Shown here: positions 7,279-15,900 of the stretch, piece after piece
Numbering within the stretch: the stretch's first letter is position 1
Layout: the number at the start of each line of letters is the position of its first letter
Origin: an uncultured Prevotella sp.
GTDB taxonomy: Bacteria; Bacteroidota; Bacteroidia; Bacteroidales; Bacteroidaceae
Reading direction: 5' to 3'
Assembly: GCA_900768785.1 (NCBI GenBank)
Contig: CAAGEG010000127.1
Span: 1-20,443, forward strand
DNA: 20,443 nt
Position numbers and translations under genes: made by a program
The notes under the pieces: generated by a model
Seen by the model: the letters and a program-made list of their open reading frames with translations, nothing else
The model's database searches: none
What the model was told of the DNA's origin: nothing

Positions 7279-8732
7279 TATCTTTTCTTAGTCTTTTTTT
7301 GTTTTGAACTTATTGTACTTGCCATGCTTCTTACGCATCTGAAGCCTATATAACTACGTGGTTGGTTCTGGTATTCCCATGTGCGCCATGCTGAACGTAT
7401 GTATGATTCAGGGTCTTTCCATGAGCCGCCTCTTACACTCTTTTTCTTTAATTTATATGGGTCTTCTTTTGCTGCGTTATATTTTAGCTCAGGATTGAGA
7501 TCGTTCATAGCATCAATACCGGCTTCAATATATGTTGTACTTGTCCATTCGGCAACGTTACCTGCCATATCATAAAGACCGTTTGAGTTTGCTGAGAACA
7601 ATCCTGCCTTGCTTGTTATAAGATTGCCGTCTTCTGTATAGTTGCCTCTATCAGGTTTGAAGTTTGCAAAGAAACAACCTTTGTCGCTTTTTACATCAAC
7701 ATTGTTCCAAGGGAATTCTGTTCCTTCTTTACCTCGTGCAGCATATTCCCATTCTGCTTCTGTAGGTAAACGATATCTTTGTATATATTTTGCTTCGCCT
7801 CTCAATCCTTTTAACAGATAGTCTGTACGCCAAGCGCAGAAGGCATTAGCCTGTTCCCATGTTACACCAACAACAGGATAATCGTTGTATGTCGGGCTAC
7901 TGAAATATAGTCTCATGTAAGTTTCATTGTCTGAATTGACAAAATCATTGACCCAACATGTAGTATCAGGATATATATTAACAATGTAGGTGTTTAAGAA
8001 ATCCCAAGGACCACTCAATGGACGGTCTATAGTCTCTCTTATAATTCGTCCTTCATCATCAATATAGGCTGTGTCTTTAGATATCATCACAACTTCATTC
8101 GGATTGATTGCAATGTCTGTGTTAAGATTTCTCTCTTCGGGGTTTAGCCTATTTCGACGTAATGCCGCTGCAGTATAGTCGTAAATCTCATAACGATAAT
8201 TCATTTGAGATGCATCCAATGTCTTTTCTCCTGTTACAGGATTGGTAACATACAGACTTTCAAACGCTCTTAATTCATCTTCGTTGGGCTTTCTTGGTAA
8301 AGGTTTCTTCCAATTCAGATGAGGAGTTACAGGATCTCCGTTTTTGTCTTCTGTAATCATATATGTCTCATCACCTCCATAAGATGGGTCGGCAAGGCGA
8401 GTCCTAAGTATTGAATCGCGCACCCAGAATACGAATTGTCTGTATTCGGAATTGGTAACTTCTGTCTCGTCCATCCAAAAGCCATCAACAGAAATTGCTT
8501 TAACTGTGTTGTGTCTGCCCCACAGACTATCTTCTTTTTGGAGTCCCATCTTCAAGAAGCCCCTTTTAATCATAGTCATTCCATAAGGAGTGGGTTCTAC
8601 AAATCCTTTCCCACTAACACCGACAACTTCACCTCCTCGATTTGAAGAAGATGCCACACGACCTCCAAAACAACCTGATAAGACTGTTGTTATGATACAG
8701 GAAAGTATCAATATGAATTTTGTTTTCTTCAT
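7278..8732 (-). CDS. gldK: Type IX secretion lipoprotein GldK/PorK
   Basis: GldK/PorK is an outer-membrane lipoprotein facing the periplasm that builds the T9SS ring with GldN. The 484-residue protein has a lipobox LSGC, with Cys21 as the lipid-bearing residue. It has an FGE-sulfatase/SUMF1-type domain: GVTWEQANAFCAW (289-301), RLPTEAEWEYAARG (321-334), GLYDMAGNVAEW (385-396), VRGGSWKD (433-440) and GFRCVR (463-468). The domain serves as a structural scaffold in this family. Residues 110-270 are a lineage-type insertion with a Tyr/Asp-rich stretch. A basic tail of Lys/Arg ends the protein. The start lies 3 bases after the porP stop and the end overlaps gldL, so it is inside the operon. Confidence 0.95.
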   Translation of the reverse strand: MKKTKFILILSCIITTVLSGCFGGRVASSSNRGGEVVGVSGKGFVEPTPYGMTMIKRGFLKMGLQKEDSLWGRHNTVKAISVDGFWMDETEVTNSEYRQFVFWVRDSILRTRLADPSYGGDETYMITEDKNGDPVTPHLNWKKPLPRKPNEDELRAFESLYVTNPVTGEKTLDASQMNYRYEIYDYTAAALRRNRLNPEERNLNTDIAINPNEVVMISKDTAYIDDEGRIIRETIDRPLSGPWDFLNTYIVNIYPDTTCWVNDFVNSDNETYMRLYFSSPTYNDYPVVGVTWEQANAFCAWRTDYLLKGLRGEAKYIQRYRLPTEAEWEYAARGKEGTEFPWNNVDVKSDKGCFFANFKPDRGNYTEDGNLITSKAGLFSANSNGLYDMAGNVAEWTSTTYIEAGIDAMNDLNPELKYNAAKEDPYKLKKKSVRGGSWKDPESYIRSAWRTWEYQNQPRSYIGFRCVRSMASTISSKQKKTKKR

Positions 8733-8735
8733 TTC

Positions 8736-9674
8736 TTATAGTAATCTCACACTTTTATGTTTGTTTTTCCCTTTTTTGTATAGATTGAGAGTTGTTTGGT
8801 AGCCGATGAATAATTCATGGCTGCCATTTGCCAAACTTATACCCGATGTATATATCTCATAACTATAGCCTATTTTAACTCCATGAAAGAGTCCTCCAAT
8901 ATGAGCGGTAACGGAATTGGAAGGGCTGTAGGCTACACCTCCATAAAGCATCTTCTTATCATTTGTATAAACAAGAAGTCCGGCTATGTCTGCTCTATAT
9001 GAACTGCCGTCTGTTCTTATTAGAGCAGATGGATGTATTGTAAGAAACGGATTTCTTAACTTAATATTGTATCCTCCTGTCAAATAAATAGTTCTGTCTA
9101 TTTGCAACTCGTTAGTTTCGCCTAGTTCCACAAGTGGCGCATTTATGTGTTGTGCGGAAACCCCTACATACCAAGAACCATGTGTATAATAAATTCCCGC
9201 TGCAAGATCCATTGCGCTACCATTAACGTCTGATTTTGTTAATGCCGGGTCGCTACTATCTTCTACATCGACTTTGGAACCGTCAAATTTCTCGCTTATA
9301 AAGCCCAACTGTAATCCAATGCTAAGTGTCCCACCAAAGAGTTTTTGTTTATAAGCATATTGTAAAGCTAATCTTTGATGTGTAAACAGACCGATTTGAT
9401 CATTTAATAGGGATACTCCAACGCCATGGTATTTTTTTAAAAAATAGATCGGCATATCCGCTCCAATATACATTGATTTAGGATTGTTCTCAAATCCGGT
9501 AAAACTCATGGCATAAGCGGCTGCAATGTTCAGTTTGTTCTCTTTTCCTGCAGCGGCAGGGTTATAATAAGGCTCCATGTCCCAAAAATGACTGAAGGAC
9601 ACGTCATATTGTGCGCTTGTCTTTGTTACAGACAGCAACATAATGGATAATATGATGATAATGCGTTGTTGCAC
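8736..9674 (-). CDS. porP: PorP/SprF family type IX secretion outer-membrane protein
   Basis: PorP/SprF proteins are outer-membrane barrels needed for T9SS function and for surface retention of some secreted substrates. This 312-residue protein has a signal peptide (cleavage after TSA, before Gln22). The family motif follows right after it: QYDVSFSHFWDMEPYYNPAAAG, with YNPAAAG at 37-43. The rest is strand-rich, with a basic C-terminus (KKGKNKHK). It is first of the five-gene T9SS cluster. The start is GTG at 9672-9674: upstream in frame there is no ATG, GTG or TTG before a TAA, and the next internal ATG (codon 12) would cut into the signal peptide. The 100-base gap to ispH is the largest in the run but shows no convincing promoter. 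Confidence 0.93.
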   Translation of the reverse strand: MQQRIIIILSIMLLSVTKTSAQYDVSFSHFWDMEPYYNPAAAGKENKLNIAAAYAMSFTGFENNPKSMYIGADMPIYFLKKYHGVGVSLLNDQIGLFTHQRLALQYAYKQKLFGGTLSIGLQLGFISEKFDGSKVDVEDSSDPALTKSDVNGSAMDLAAGIYYTHGSWYVGVSAQHINAPLVELGETNELQIDRTIYLTGGYNIKLRNPFLTIHPSALIRTDGSSYRADIAGLLVYTNDKKMLYGGVAYSPSNSVTAHIGGLFHGVKIGYSYEIYTSGISLANGSHELFIGYQTTLNLYKKGKNKHKSVRLL

Positions 9675-9774
9675 GAATATATAACGAATGATATTCTTGT
9701 TTTATTGTATTAGTCTTGTTAGGAAGTTGTTTTTAAAAGAGAATAAAGTAACTATTGAGATACAAGTTTTATAA

Positions 9775-10647
9775 TTATTTTTGCTTACAAGATATAATGG
9801 ATGTTATTTTGTCGCGACATTGTTCCATAAGCCATTTAGGTGTGCTTGTCGCGCCACATATACCTATTGTATTTATATCACTTATCCATTCTTCTTTTAT
9901 TTCTTCCGGTCCCTCTATCATTATACTATTGGGATTAACTCTTTTACATTCATCGAACAAAACTCTGCCGTTACTGCTTTTTCGTCCACATACAAATAAT
10001 ATTAAATCATGACGTTGAGCAAACATGCTGATGTTTGGCATACGGTTGGCAACTTGGCGGCATATAGTGTCAAAACTTTTGAATGTTGCGTTCGGCGAGA
10101 TATGCTCTTGTATATATTTTATAATAAGGTGGAACTCGTCAAGTGATTTGGTTGTTTGTGAATATAAGAAGATATCTCTATTGAAATCAAGCTTTTTGGC
10201 ATCCTCCATGTTGGCGATTACTGTTGCTTTTCCATTGGTTTGACCTACGAGTCCAAGAACTTCTGCGTGTCCCGGCTTTCCGAATATTACAATTTGTGCA
10301 TCTGTACAAGAATCATATTCTTGTTTTATTCTTCGTTGCAATTTCAATACGACAGGACAAGTGGCATCAATTATTTCTATGTTATTATTTTTTGCTGTTT
10401 TATAGGTCTCGGGAGGTTCTCCATGTGCTCTAAGAAGAACTTTTACACTGTTTAATCTTTTTAGTTCATCATGGTTTATTGTAACGAGTCCAAGCGCTTT
10501 TAATCGTTCACACTCCATACTATTATGAACAATATCTCCCAAACAATACAATTCTTCGCCGTTTGCAAGTTCTTCTTCAGCTTTTCTAATAGCTGTCGTT
10601 ACTCCAAAGCAAAACCCACTTTCATTGTCAATTTCAATTTGAGCCAT
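9775..10647 (-). CDS. ispH: 4-hydroxy-3-methylbut-2-enyl diphosphate reductase IspH (LytB)
   Basis: IspH is the last enzyme of the MEP isoprenoid pathway. It reduces HMBPP to IPP and DMAPP using a [4Fe-4S] cluster in the cytoplasm. The 290-residue length is normal for the short form. The three cluster cysteines are present: Cys13 (GFCFGV), Cys97 (DATCPVV) and Cys196 (DTICRQVANR). Substrate-binding residues line up: His41, His75 (RAHGEPP), His127 and Glu129 (GHAEVLG), Thr165/166 (SQTT), Ser224/225 and Asn226 (RKSSNG) and Ser268 (GATSTP). Extra cysteines at 220, 234, 264, 277 and 287 are unremarkable. It lies 50 bases after meaB on the same strand and 100 before porP. Position between meaB and T9SS genes looks like chromosomal convenience rather than shared function. 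Confidence 0.97.
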   Translation of the reverse strand: MAQIEIDNESGFCFGVTTAIRKAEEELANGEELYCLGDIVHNSMECERLKALGLVTINHDELKRLNSVKVLLRAHGEPPETYKTAKNNNIEIIDATCPVVLKLQRRIKQEYDSCTDAQIVIFGKPGHAEVLGLVGQTNGKATVIANMEDAKKLDFNRDIFLYSQTTKSLDEFHLIIKYIQEHISPNATFKSFDTICRQVANRMPNISMFAQRHDLILFVCGRKSSNGRVLFDECKRVNPNSIMIEGPEEIKEEWISDINTIGICGATSTPKWLMEQCRDKITSIISCKQK

Positions 10648-10697
10648 TGTTTTTTGAATGAAAAATACGTTAGTATAATTATCTGTTTTCGGTGTAC

Positions 10698-11795
10698 TTA
10701 AAAAGTATTTTTGAAATATGTATTCAAAAGTTCAAGAGCTGCGGCAAAACTCGTCTTTTCTCCTGCGAGAACAAGTCTTTCTGCAGAAGCTAATTGTTGA
10801 GTAATTTCTTTATTGTTATAGAAATTGTTACGTAAATGTTCGTTTATGGTTTCATACATCCAGTATTTGCTTTGTTCTTTTCTGCGGTAGTCAAAATAAC
10901 CGTTGCTTTTCACAAAATCTATATATTCATATACCATGTCCCATATTTCTTTTATACCGGTTCCATAGAAACCGCTATAACATAGAACTTTAGGCAACCA
11001 ACCGCTTTCAGGAGCAGGAAAGAAGTGAAGGGCATTGCGAAAATTTGTTGCAGCCATGTGACATTTATCAATATTCTCTCCGTCACATTTGTTTATTATA
11101 ATACCATCGGCAATCTCCATAATACCTCTTTTAATGCCTTGTAACTCATCTCCGGTTCCTGCCAGTTGTATGAGAAGGAAAAAGTCAACCATAGAATGGC
11201 ACGCCGTTTCGCTTTGACCGACACCAACCGTTTCAACAAATATTTTGTCATATCCGGCTGCTTCGCATAGTATTATTGTTTCACGTGTTTTTCGAGCAAC
11301 ACCTCCCAAAGAACCAGCCGATGGGCTAGGGCGTATAAAGGATTCAGGTCTTTGTGATAACTTTTCCATACGTGTCTTATCACCAAGAATACTTCCTTTT
11401 GAACGTTCTGAACTTGGGTCAATGGCAAGAACGGCTAATTTACCTTTAGTCCTATCCAATAAGTGGATGCCAAATTCATCTATAGAAGTACTTTTCCCAG
11501 CTCCAGGAACTCCGCTAATACCTATTCTTATAGAATTACCACTATAAGGAAGACATTTTTCTATTACTTCTTGTGCTTTTGATTGGTGATCTGCATTTAC
11601 GCTTTCTATAAGCGTAACAGCCTGACTAAGTATAGTTACGTTACCTTTTATAATACCTTCAACCATATCAGGTACAGACAATTCATGCCTTTTGTAACGA
11701 CCTCTTTTAAGATATGGATTGATAATTGCAGGTTGTTCCACTCCGCTGTTTACCGTCAATCCTTTATATTCATTGCTATTTTCTGGATGTTCCAT
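10698..11795 (-). CDS. meaB: MeaB/ArgK-type GTPase, methylmalonyl-CoA mutase chaperone
   Basis: MeaB-type G3E GTPases guard and reload adenosylcobalamin in methylmalonyl-CoA mutase, which Bacteroidales use to make propionate from succinate. The 365-residue protein has the P-loop GVPGAGKST (95-103), the IDPSSERSKGSILGDKTRM region (125-143), the switch ETVGVGQSE (178-186) and the base-recognition NKCD (225-228). The C-terminal helices (about 300-365) are those used for dimerisation in the family. The older name ArgK (lysine/arginine/ornithine transport ATPase) is considered misleading. No mutase subunits occur in this window. It is 43 bases from the DUF1573 stop upstream and 50 from ispH downstream, all on one strand. 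No SD precedes the ATG. Confidence 0.93.
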   Translation of the reverse strand: MEHPENSNEYKGLTVNSGVEQPAIINPYLKRGRYKRHELSVPDMVEGIIKGNVTILSQAVTLIESVNADHQSKAQEVIEKCLPYSGNSIRIGISGVPGAGKSTSIDEFGIHLLDRTKGKLAVLAIDPSSERSKGSILGDKTRMEKLSQRPESFIRPSPSAGSLGGVARKTRETIILCEAAGYDKIFVETVGVGQSETACHSMVDFFLLIQLAGTGDELQGIKRGIMEIADGIIINKCDGENIDKCHMAATNFRNALHFFPAPESGWLPKVLCYSGFYGTGIKEIWDMVYEYIDFVKSNGYFDYRRKEQSKYWMYETINEHLRNNFYNNKEITQQLASAERLVLAGEKTSFAAALELLNTYFKNTF

Positions 11796-11838
11796 TTCTA
11801 TTGTATATTGATTATATTGTCCGTTGACATTAATGTGA

Positions 11839-12903
11839 TTAATCTTTTATGTCAATATTGATGACAACCTTAGGTTTGTTGGGGTCATTGGTTATCATAA
11901 GAACACGTGGCTTGCTCCTTGCATGCTTTAATTGTTTCTTATATGCCGTGATTTTCATTTTTGCGCTTTCGCCGGGCTTAATCTTTGTTTTGTTTAGACG
12001 CACTTTAAGACCGCTCGTAAACATTTGCATTGAACTTATGTCCAGCATATTTTTGCCAATGTTTTCTATTATTATTGTGCCACTTTTCTCGTTACTTTCT
12101 CCAAAAGCACCAAGTTCAAGCGTTTCAGTTGATATGTTTATTGTCGGTGAATTTGCTTTTTGTGTTTCAGAAAGATTTCTAAATGATGGCAAAAGGACTG
12201 ATGATACTGTTATCTCCTTTTCAGCATTAACTTTATCTCCGGGATACATTCCAAGATACAACGAGGATTGATTTAATCCATAATTACGCAGTCTTGAGGA
12301 GTTGAGCTTTAATGTAATTTCTCCTACACGTCCAGGTCGTATTATGGTTGGAGTTACTGTGGCAGATAGATATGGAGGCAGATGCATAACAGAAGGCGTG
12401 ATATTTTTACTGCTATTGTTTTTAACCAATATCTTCTGAATTGGAGTTTCTCCTTTATTTACATCATCAAACTCAATGTTATTTTTATCAGTTAACAAAT
12501 CACCAATTTTGTATTTGTAATCAGCTGAAATGTCTTCAGAACTCTCAACAACAATACCTTTAACTCTTAAAAAGAAAGGTGTGTTAGAAGCATTGCTGAA
12601 AATTGCAACTTCTTTATTGAAGTGTCCTAATTGCAGAGCATCGTATGTTATATCAACAATAAATTTATCGCCTTTTGAAATTGTTCCTCTCGGATAGTTG
12701 GCTGTTGTGCATCCGCAACTTGTTCTTACGGTGTCTATAATAAGGTCATTCCCTTTATTACGTAATTCAAATTTTGCAGTAAAAGGATGTCCATATTTAA
12801 TATATCCACAGTCAATAATTTCATGCTCTGTAGATATTCGTTGTGCAGATATTTCTGAAAATAATGCTGCAAATAAGACTGTAATCAGTGTTTTTATATT
12901 CAT
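11839..12903 (-). CDS. Secreted DUF1573 (Ig-like) domain protein
   Basis: DUF1573 domains are Ig-like, related to the ASPM/SPD-2/Hydin fold, and very common in exported Bacteroidetes proteins; their role is not known. This 354-residue protein has a signal peptide (about 1-20, before Gln21). Its first domain (about 22-118) has the family hallmark DTVRTSCGCTTANYPRG with Cys63 and Cys65, and F.LRNKG upstream. A second similar domain lacking the CGC motif covers about 255-354 (GTIIIENIGKNMLDIS; KIKPGESAKM; VLMITNDPNKPKVVINI). The middle (120-250) appears to be a further beta domain. It follows the alpha-2-macroglobulin gene by 31 bases and is probably co-transcribed with it; both are envelope proteins. 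The start has no SD. Confidence 0.88.
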   Translation of the reverse strand: MNIKTLITVLFAALFSEISAQRISTEHEIIDCGYIKYGHPFTAKFELRNKGNDLIIDTVRTSCGCTTANYPRGTISKGDKFIVDITYDALQLGHFNKEVAIFSNASNTPFFLRVKGIVVESSEDISADYKYKIGDLLTDKNNIEFDDVNKGETPIQKILVKNNSSKNITPSVMHLPPYLSATVTPTIIRPGRVGEITLKLNSSRLRNYGLNQSSLYLGMYPGDKVNAEKEITVSSVLLPSFRNLSETQKANSPTINISTETLELGAFGESNEKSGTIIIENIGKNMLDISSMQMFTSGLKVRLNKTKIKPGESAKMKITAYKKQLKHARSKPRVLMITNDPNKPKVVINIDIKD

Positions 12904-12934
12904 TGCTTAATTCTTTGAAATATTTTTGTTTGAT

Positions 12935-15900
12935 TTATTTGACAACAATAGTTGAAGAACCTGTTGTTGCTGAATATTCGGGAGCATATGCACATTGTAT
13001 AGTACATAATCCAGTTTCATATTCTCCTACTCTGTCAATATAATATTCTGTCTTAATAACATGTTTGCCTTTTTTTAATTTTAGGAAATAATAATTTGTT
13101 GCATTATCTCTTGTATTAACGATATAACCATTGTTATATCCGCTCAGTTGGTTCGCTGGTTCCATGCATGCAGCACGTTTGTCTCTTATTTGCACAAAAT
13201 CATAATCTCTGTCAGCATTAATAGTTATTATTGCTGTGATTTTATCACCTTTGTGTAGGATGTTTGGCTTGGTTTCATCCTTAAAGGCAAACTCTCTTGT
13301 TATTTTAAGTCCGGAAGATAAGTCCGACACATCTTTTACCTTTTGTAATTGTTGTGCATAGATAGCTCCCCATGATGTCCCGTCAGATGATTTTTTCGCT
13401 GTAATTATACCTTCTTTTATATTATTAATGTTACCTTTTACATATCCACTTCCTGCAGTTGCTTCTTGTAATTTTAGTGGTTTCCCATTAATAGTAATAG
13501 ATGTCGCTTCTTTACTCTCCAATGATGAAGTGTTGTTATTTAAGAATGCATAAACGGCATTTGCACTTGTTATAGGAGTATTCCAACCTTCTGTTCTTTT
13601 TTGTTGTAAAAGCCATAATCTCAATTCATCAATAATAGTTGAGTACTTTCCAGGGCATATTAACGACATGGCTTCTATTACTGATACTTGTGTAGGTATA
13701 CGATAATCAAACCAACTATAACCAGCACGTGGTGAGTCATAATAGCGTCCCATGTCTTGAGTTCTTACAGTATATTGCTCAAGACTATTTAGATATTCCT
13801 CAGCAAGAGCTTTTTCTCCATATTTTGCAAGAATTACAGCCATTATGGATTTGTCTTTAAGACTTTGTTCTTTATTGTTTTGTTTGAATTTATTTAAAAG
13901 ATATTCTACTGCTGCTTTTTTGTCTTTGTCAAGTGTGCTGTTATCTAATGCATATATATATAAATATGTAAGAGATGTATAGTCAAGATATATTTTTTTG
14001 TCTCCTGAAGATTCTTGTCTCTTCATGTTTTCCACTCTTTTTACAATACGGTTGCCAATGAATTTCAACCCATTGTCAATCATAGTCCTTATTTCCGGAA
14101 TAGTGCCTGCTAATACATTAAGGCGCACTAACATTTCCATAATAGTGGCGGTTACATAATCTGAAGATGTTTCAATCCCTTTCCACCAGCACCAACCACC
14201 ATCGTTGTTTTGTAGCTTTTTCAACTTTTCAAGAGCCATCCTTAAATTATTGTCTAAATTGGCTGAATCAAAGAAGTTTGCCAAACGCAATCTTTGGTCG
14301 TTTTCTTTCTCTGCATAAACGACCCATGGCGTTTCGTCAAGTATGATGTTTTTTAGTTCTTGATTACGTTCAAGATTACTTGTAAGACTGTTTTGATGGT
14401 TTTCATTTTTCCATTTTTCAAAAATAGCTTTTGCATTAGGAATATTTGCTAATATATGTTTCCCTATTGTATTTGCGTATAATGTTGTGGCGACACTTAT
14501 TGCATCGTCGTTTTTTTGTTCGGCGATGTATGGAAGTGATTGTAATACAAGCCATGCCGGATTGTTGGTGTATTCTATGGTAAGTTTCTCTTTATGCCCA
14601 TTTTGAGAAAACAATTCTTTAACGTTTGCAGTAAATGTGCCTTGTCCATGTTGACTAAAAGGCAGAGTCTTTGTTACTAATTCTTCATCTGAAAGGATTG
14701 GTATGAAGTGTTGTTCTCCATCGCTGAAATTTTTACCTTCTGCCGTAATCTTGCAAATAAGTAATGATATGTCAACATCAGGCATATAGTTAAACGTTAC
14801 ATTGCTACTTTTTTCTGCATTTACGATGAAAGATATTTTTTGTGTATATAGAATTTTCATCGTTTCAGGATCTACAAGTTGCATTACGGCATTGCCTTCA
14901 ACCGTTTCTTTTGATGTATTGAAAATGTTTGCCGATATGTTTGCTTTATCACCAATGCGCAGGAATCTCGGCATATTTGGCTGTATCATTATAGTCTTTT
15001 TTGCTATGGCATCAGCTGTAATAATGCCGTTATTCATATTTTTGTCATGTGCAAGTCCCATAAAGCGCCATGATGTGATACTTTCCGGTAATGTGAATTT
15101 TATACTGATTTTCCCATTCTTGTCTGTTAATAGTGATGGATAGAAAAAAGCAGTCTCGCTAAAATTTTCTCGAATAGGAACGTTATTGTTTTGGATATTT
15201 GTCTTTTTATCTATATCTTGTGTTTCATCGCTTTTGTTTTCTAAAGTAGCGTAAATTTTATTGTAAGAATTTGGGCTTGTTGTTTTAGCATTTAATGCCG
15301 GAGAATTTATACTTTGTGTGGCTGCTACTTTAAAATGTGTTTTAGCTCCTCTAACCATTATGGTTCCTTTATCTATTGTTAGATTTTCAAATAGCAAGCC
15401 CGAATCAATGTTGTTAAATATTAAAGGTCTAATGGTTTTTGTTGATAATTGTGCCTCAATACTATTACTAAATCCATTAAAATACAATCCTTTCCATGCA
15501 AAATATGGTATTTGCCTATAAAGATTGAGATATAAGGACCATTTAAATGGTTTTATCTGTTCAAGTGAAGCGTCATATAACGTTGCCATGATTTGTGCAT
15601 TCGCAGGAGAACCATCCGGGCGTTTTACATTAAGAATCCATTCTTCTTTTTGTCCAGGTGTCAGACGGTCCCTAAATGTAGACCATTCCATGATAAGACG
15701 TTTATCAGGAAGAGGCTTTTTAATAGTATGTTGGTGGGTGTACACCTCTCCATTCTTAACCCAAGCAAAGATAAGTCTTAGACCATCACCAAAACTATCA
15801 TCGTAAGTAATCTTACGTGAATAAATGGAATTGCTTATGTCTGTAGAACCTGATTCAATTATAGTGTTACCTGTTGCAATGGTATAAAGGACGTAAACGT

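Noticed and set aside
9675..9774. A separate promoter for the T9SS cluster in the ispH-porP gap.
   Set aside because: Only a one-mismatch TATATTCG lying directly against the GTG start was found, with no -33 partner; too close to the start to serve.
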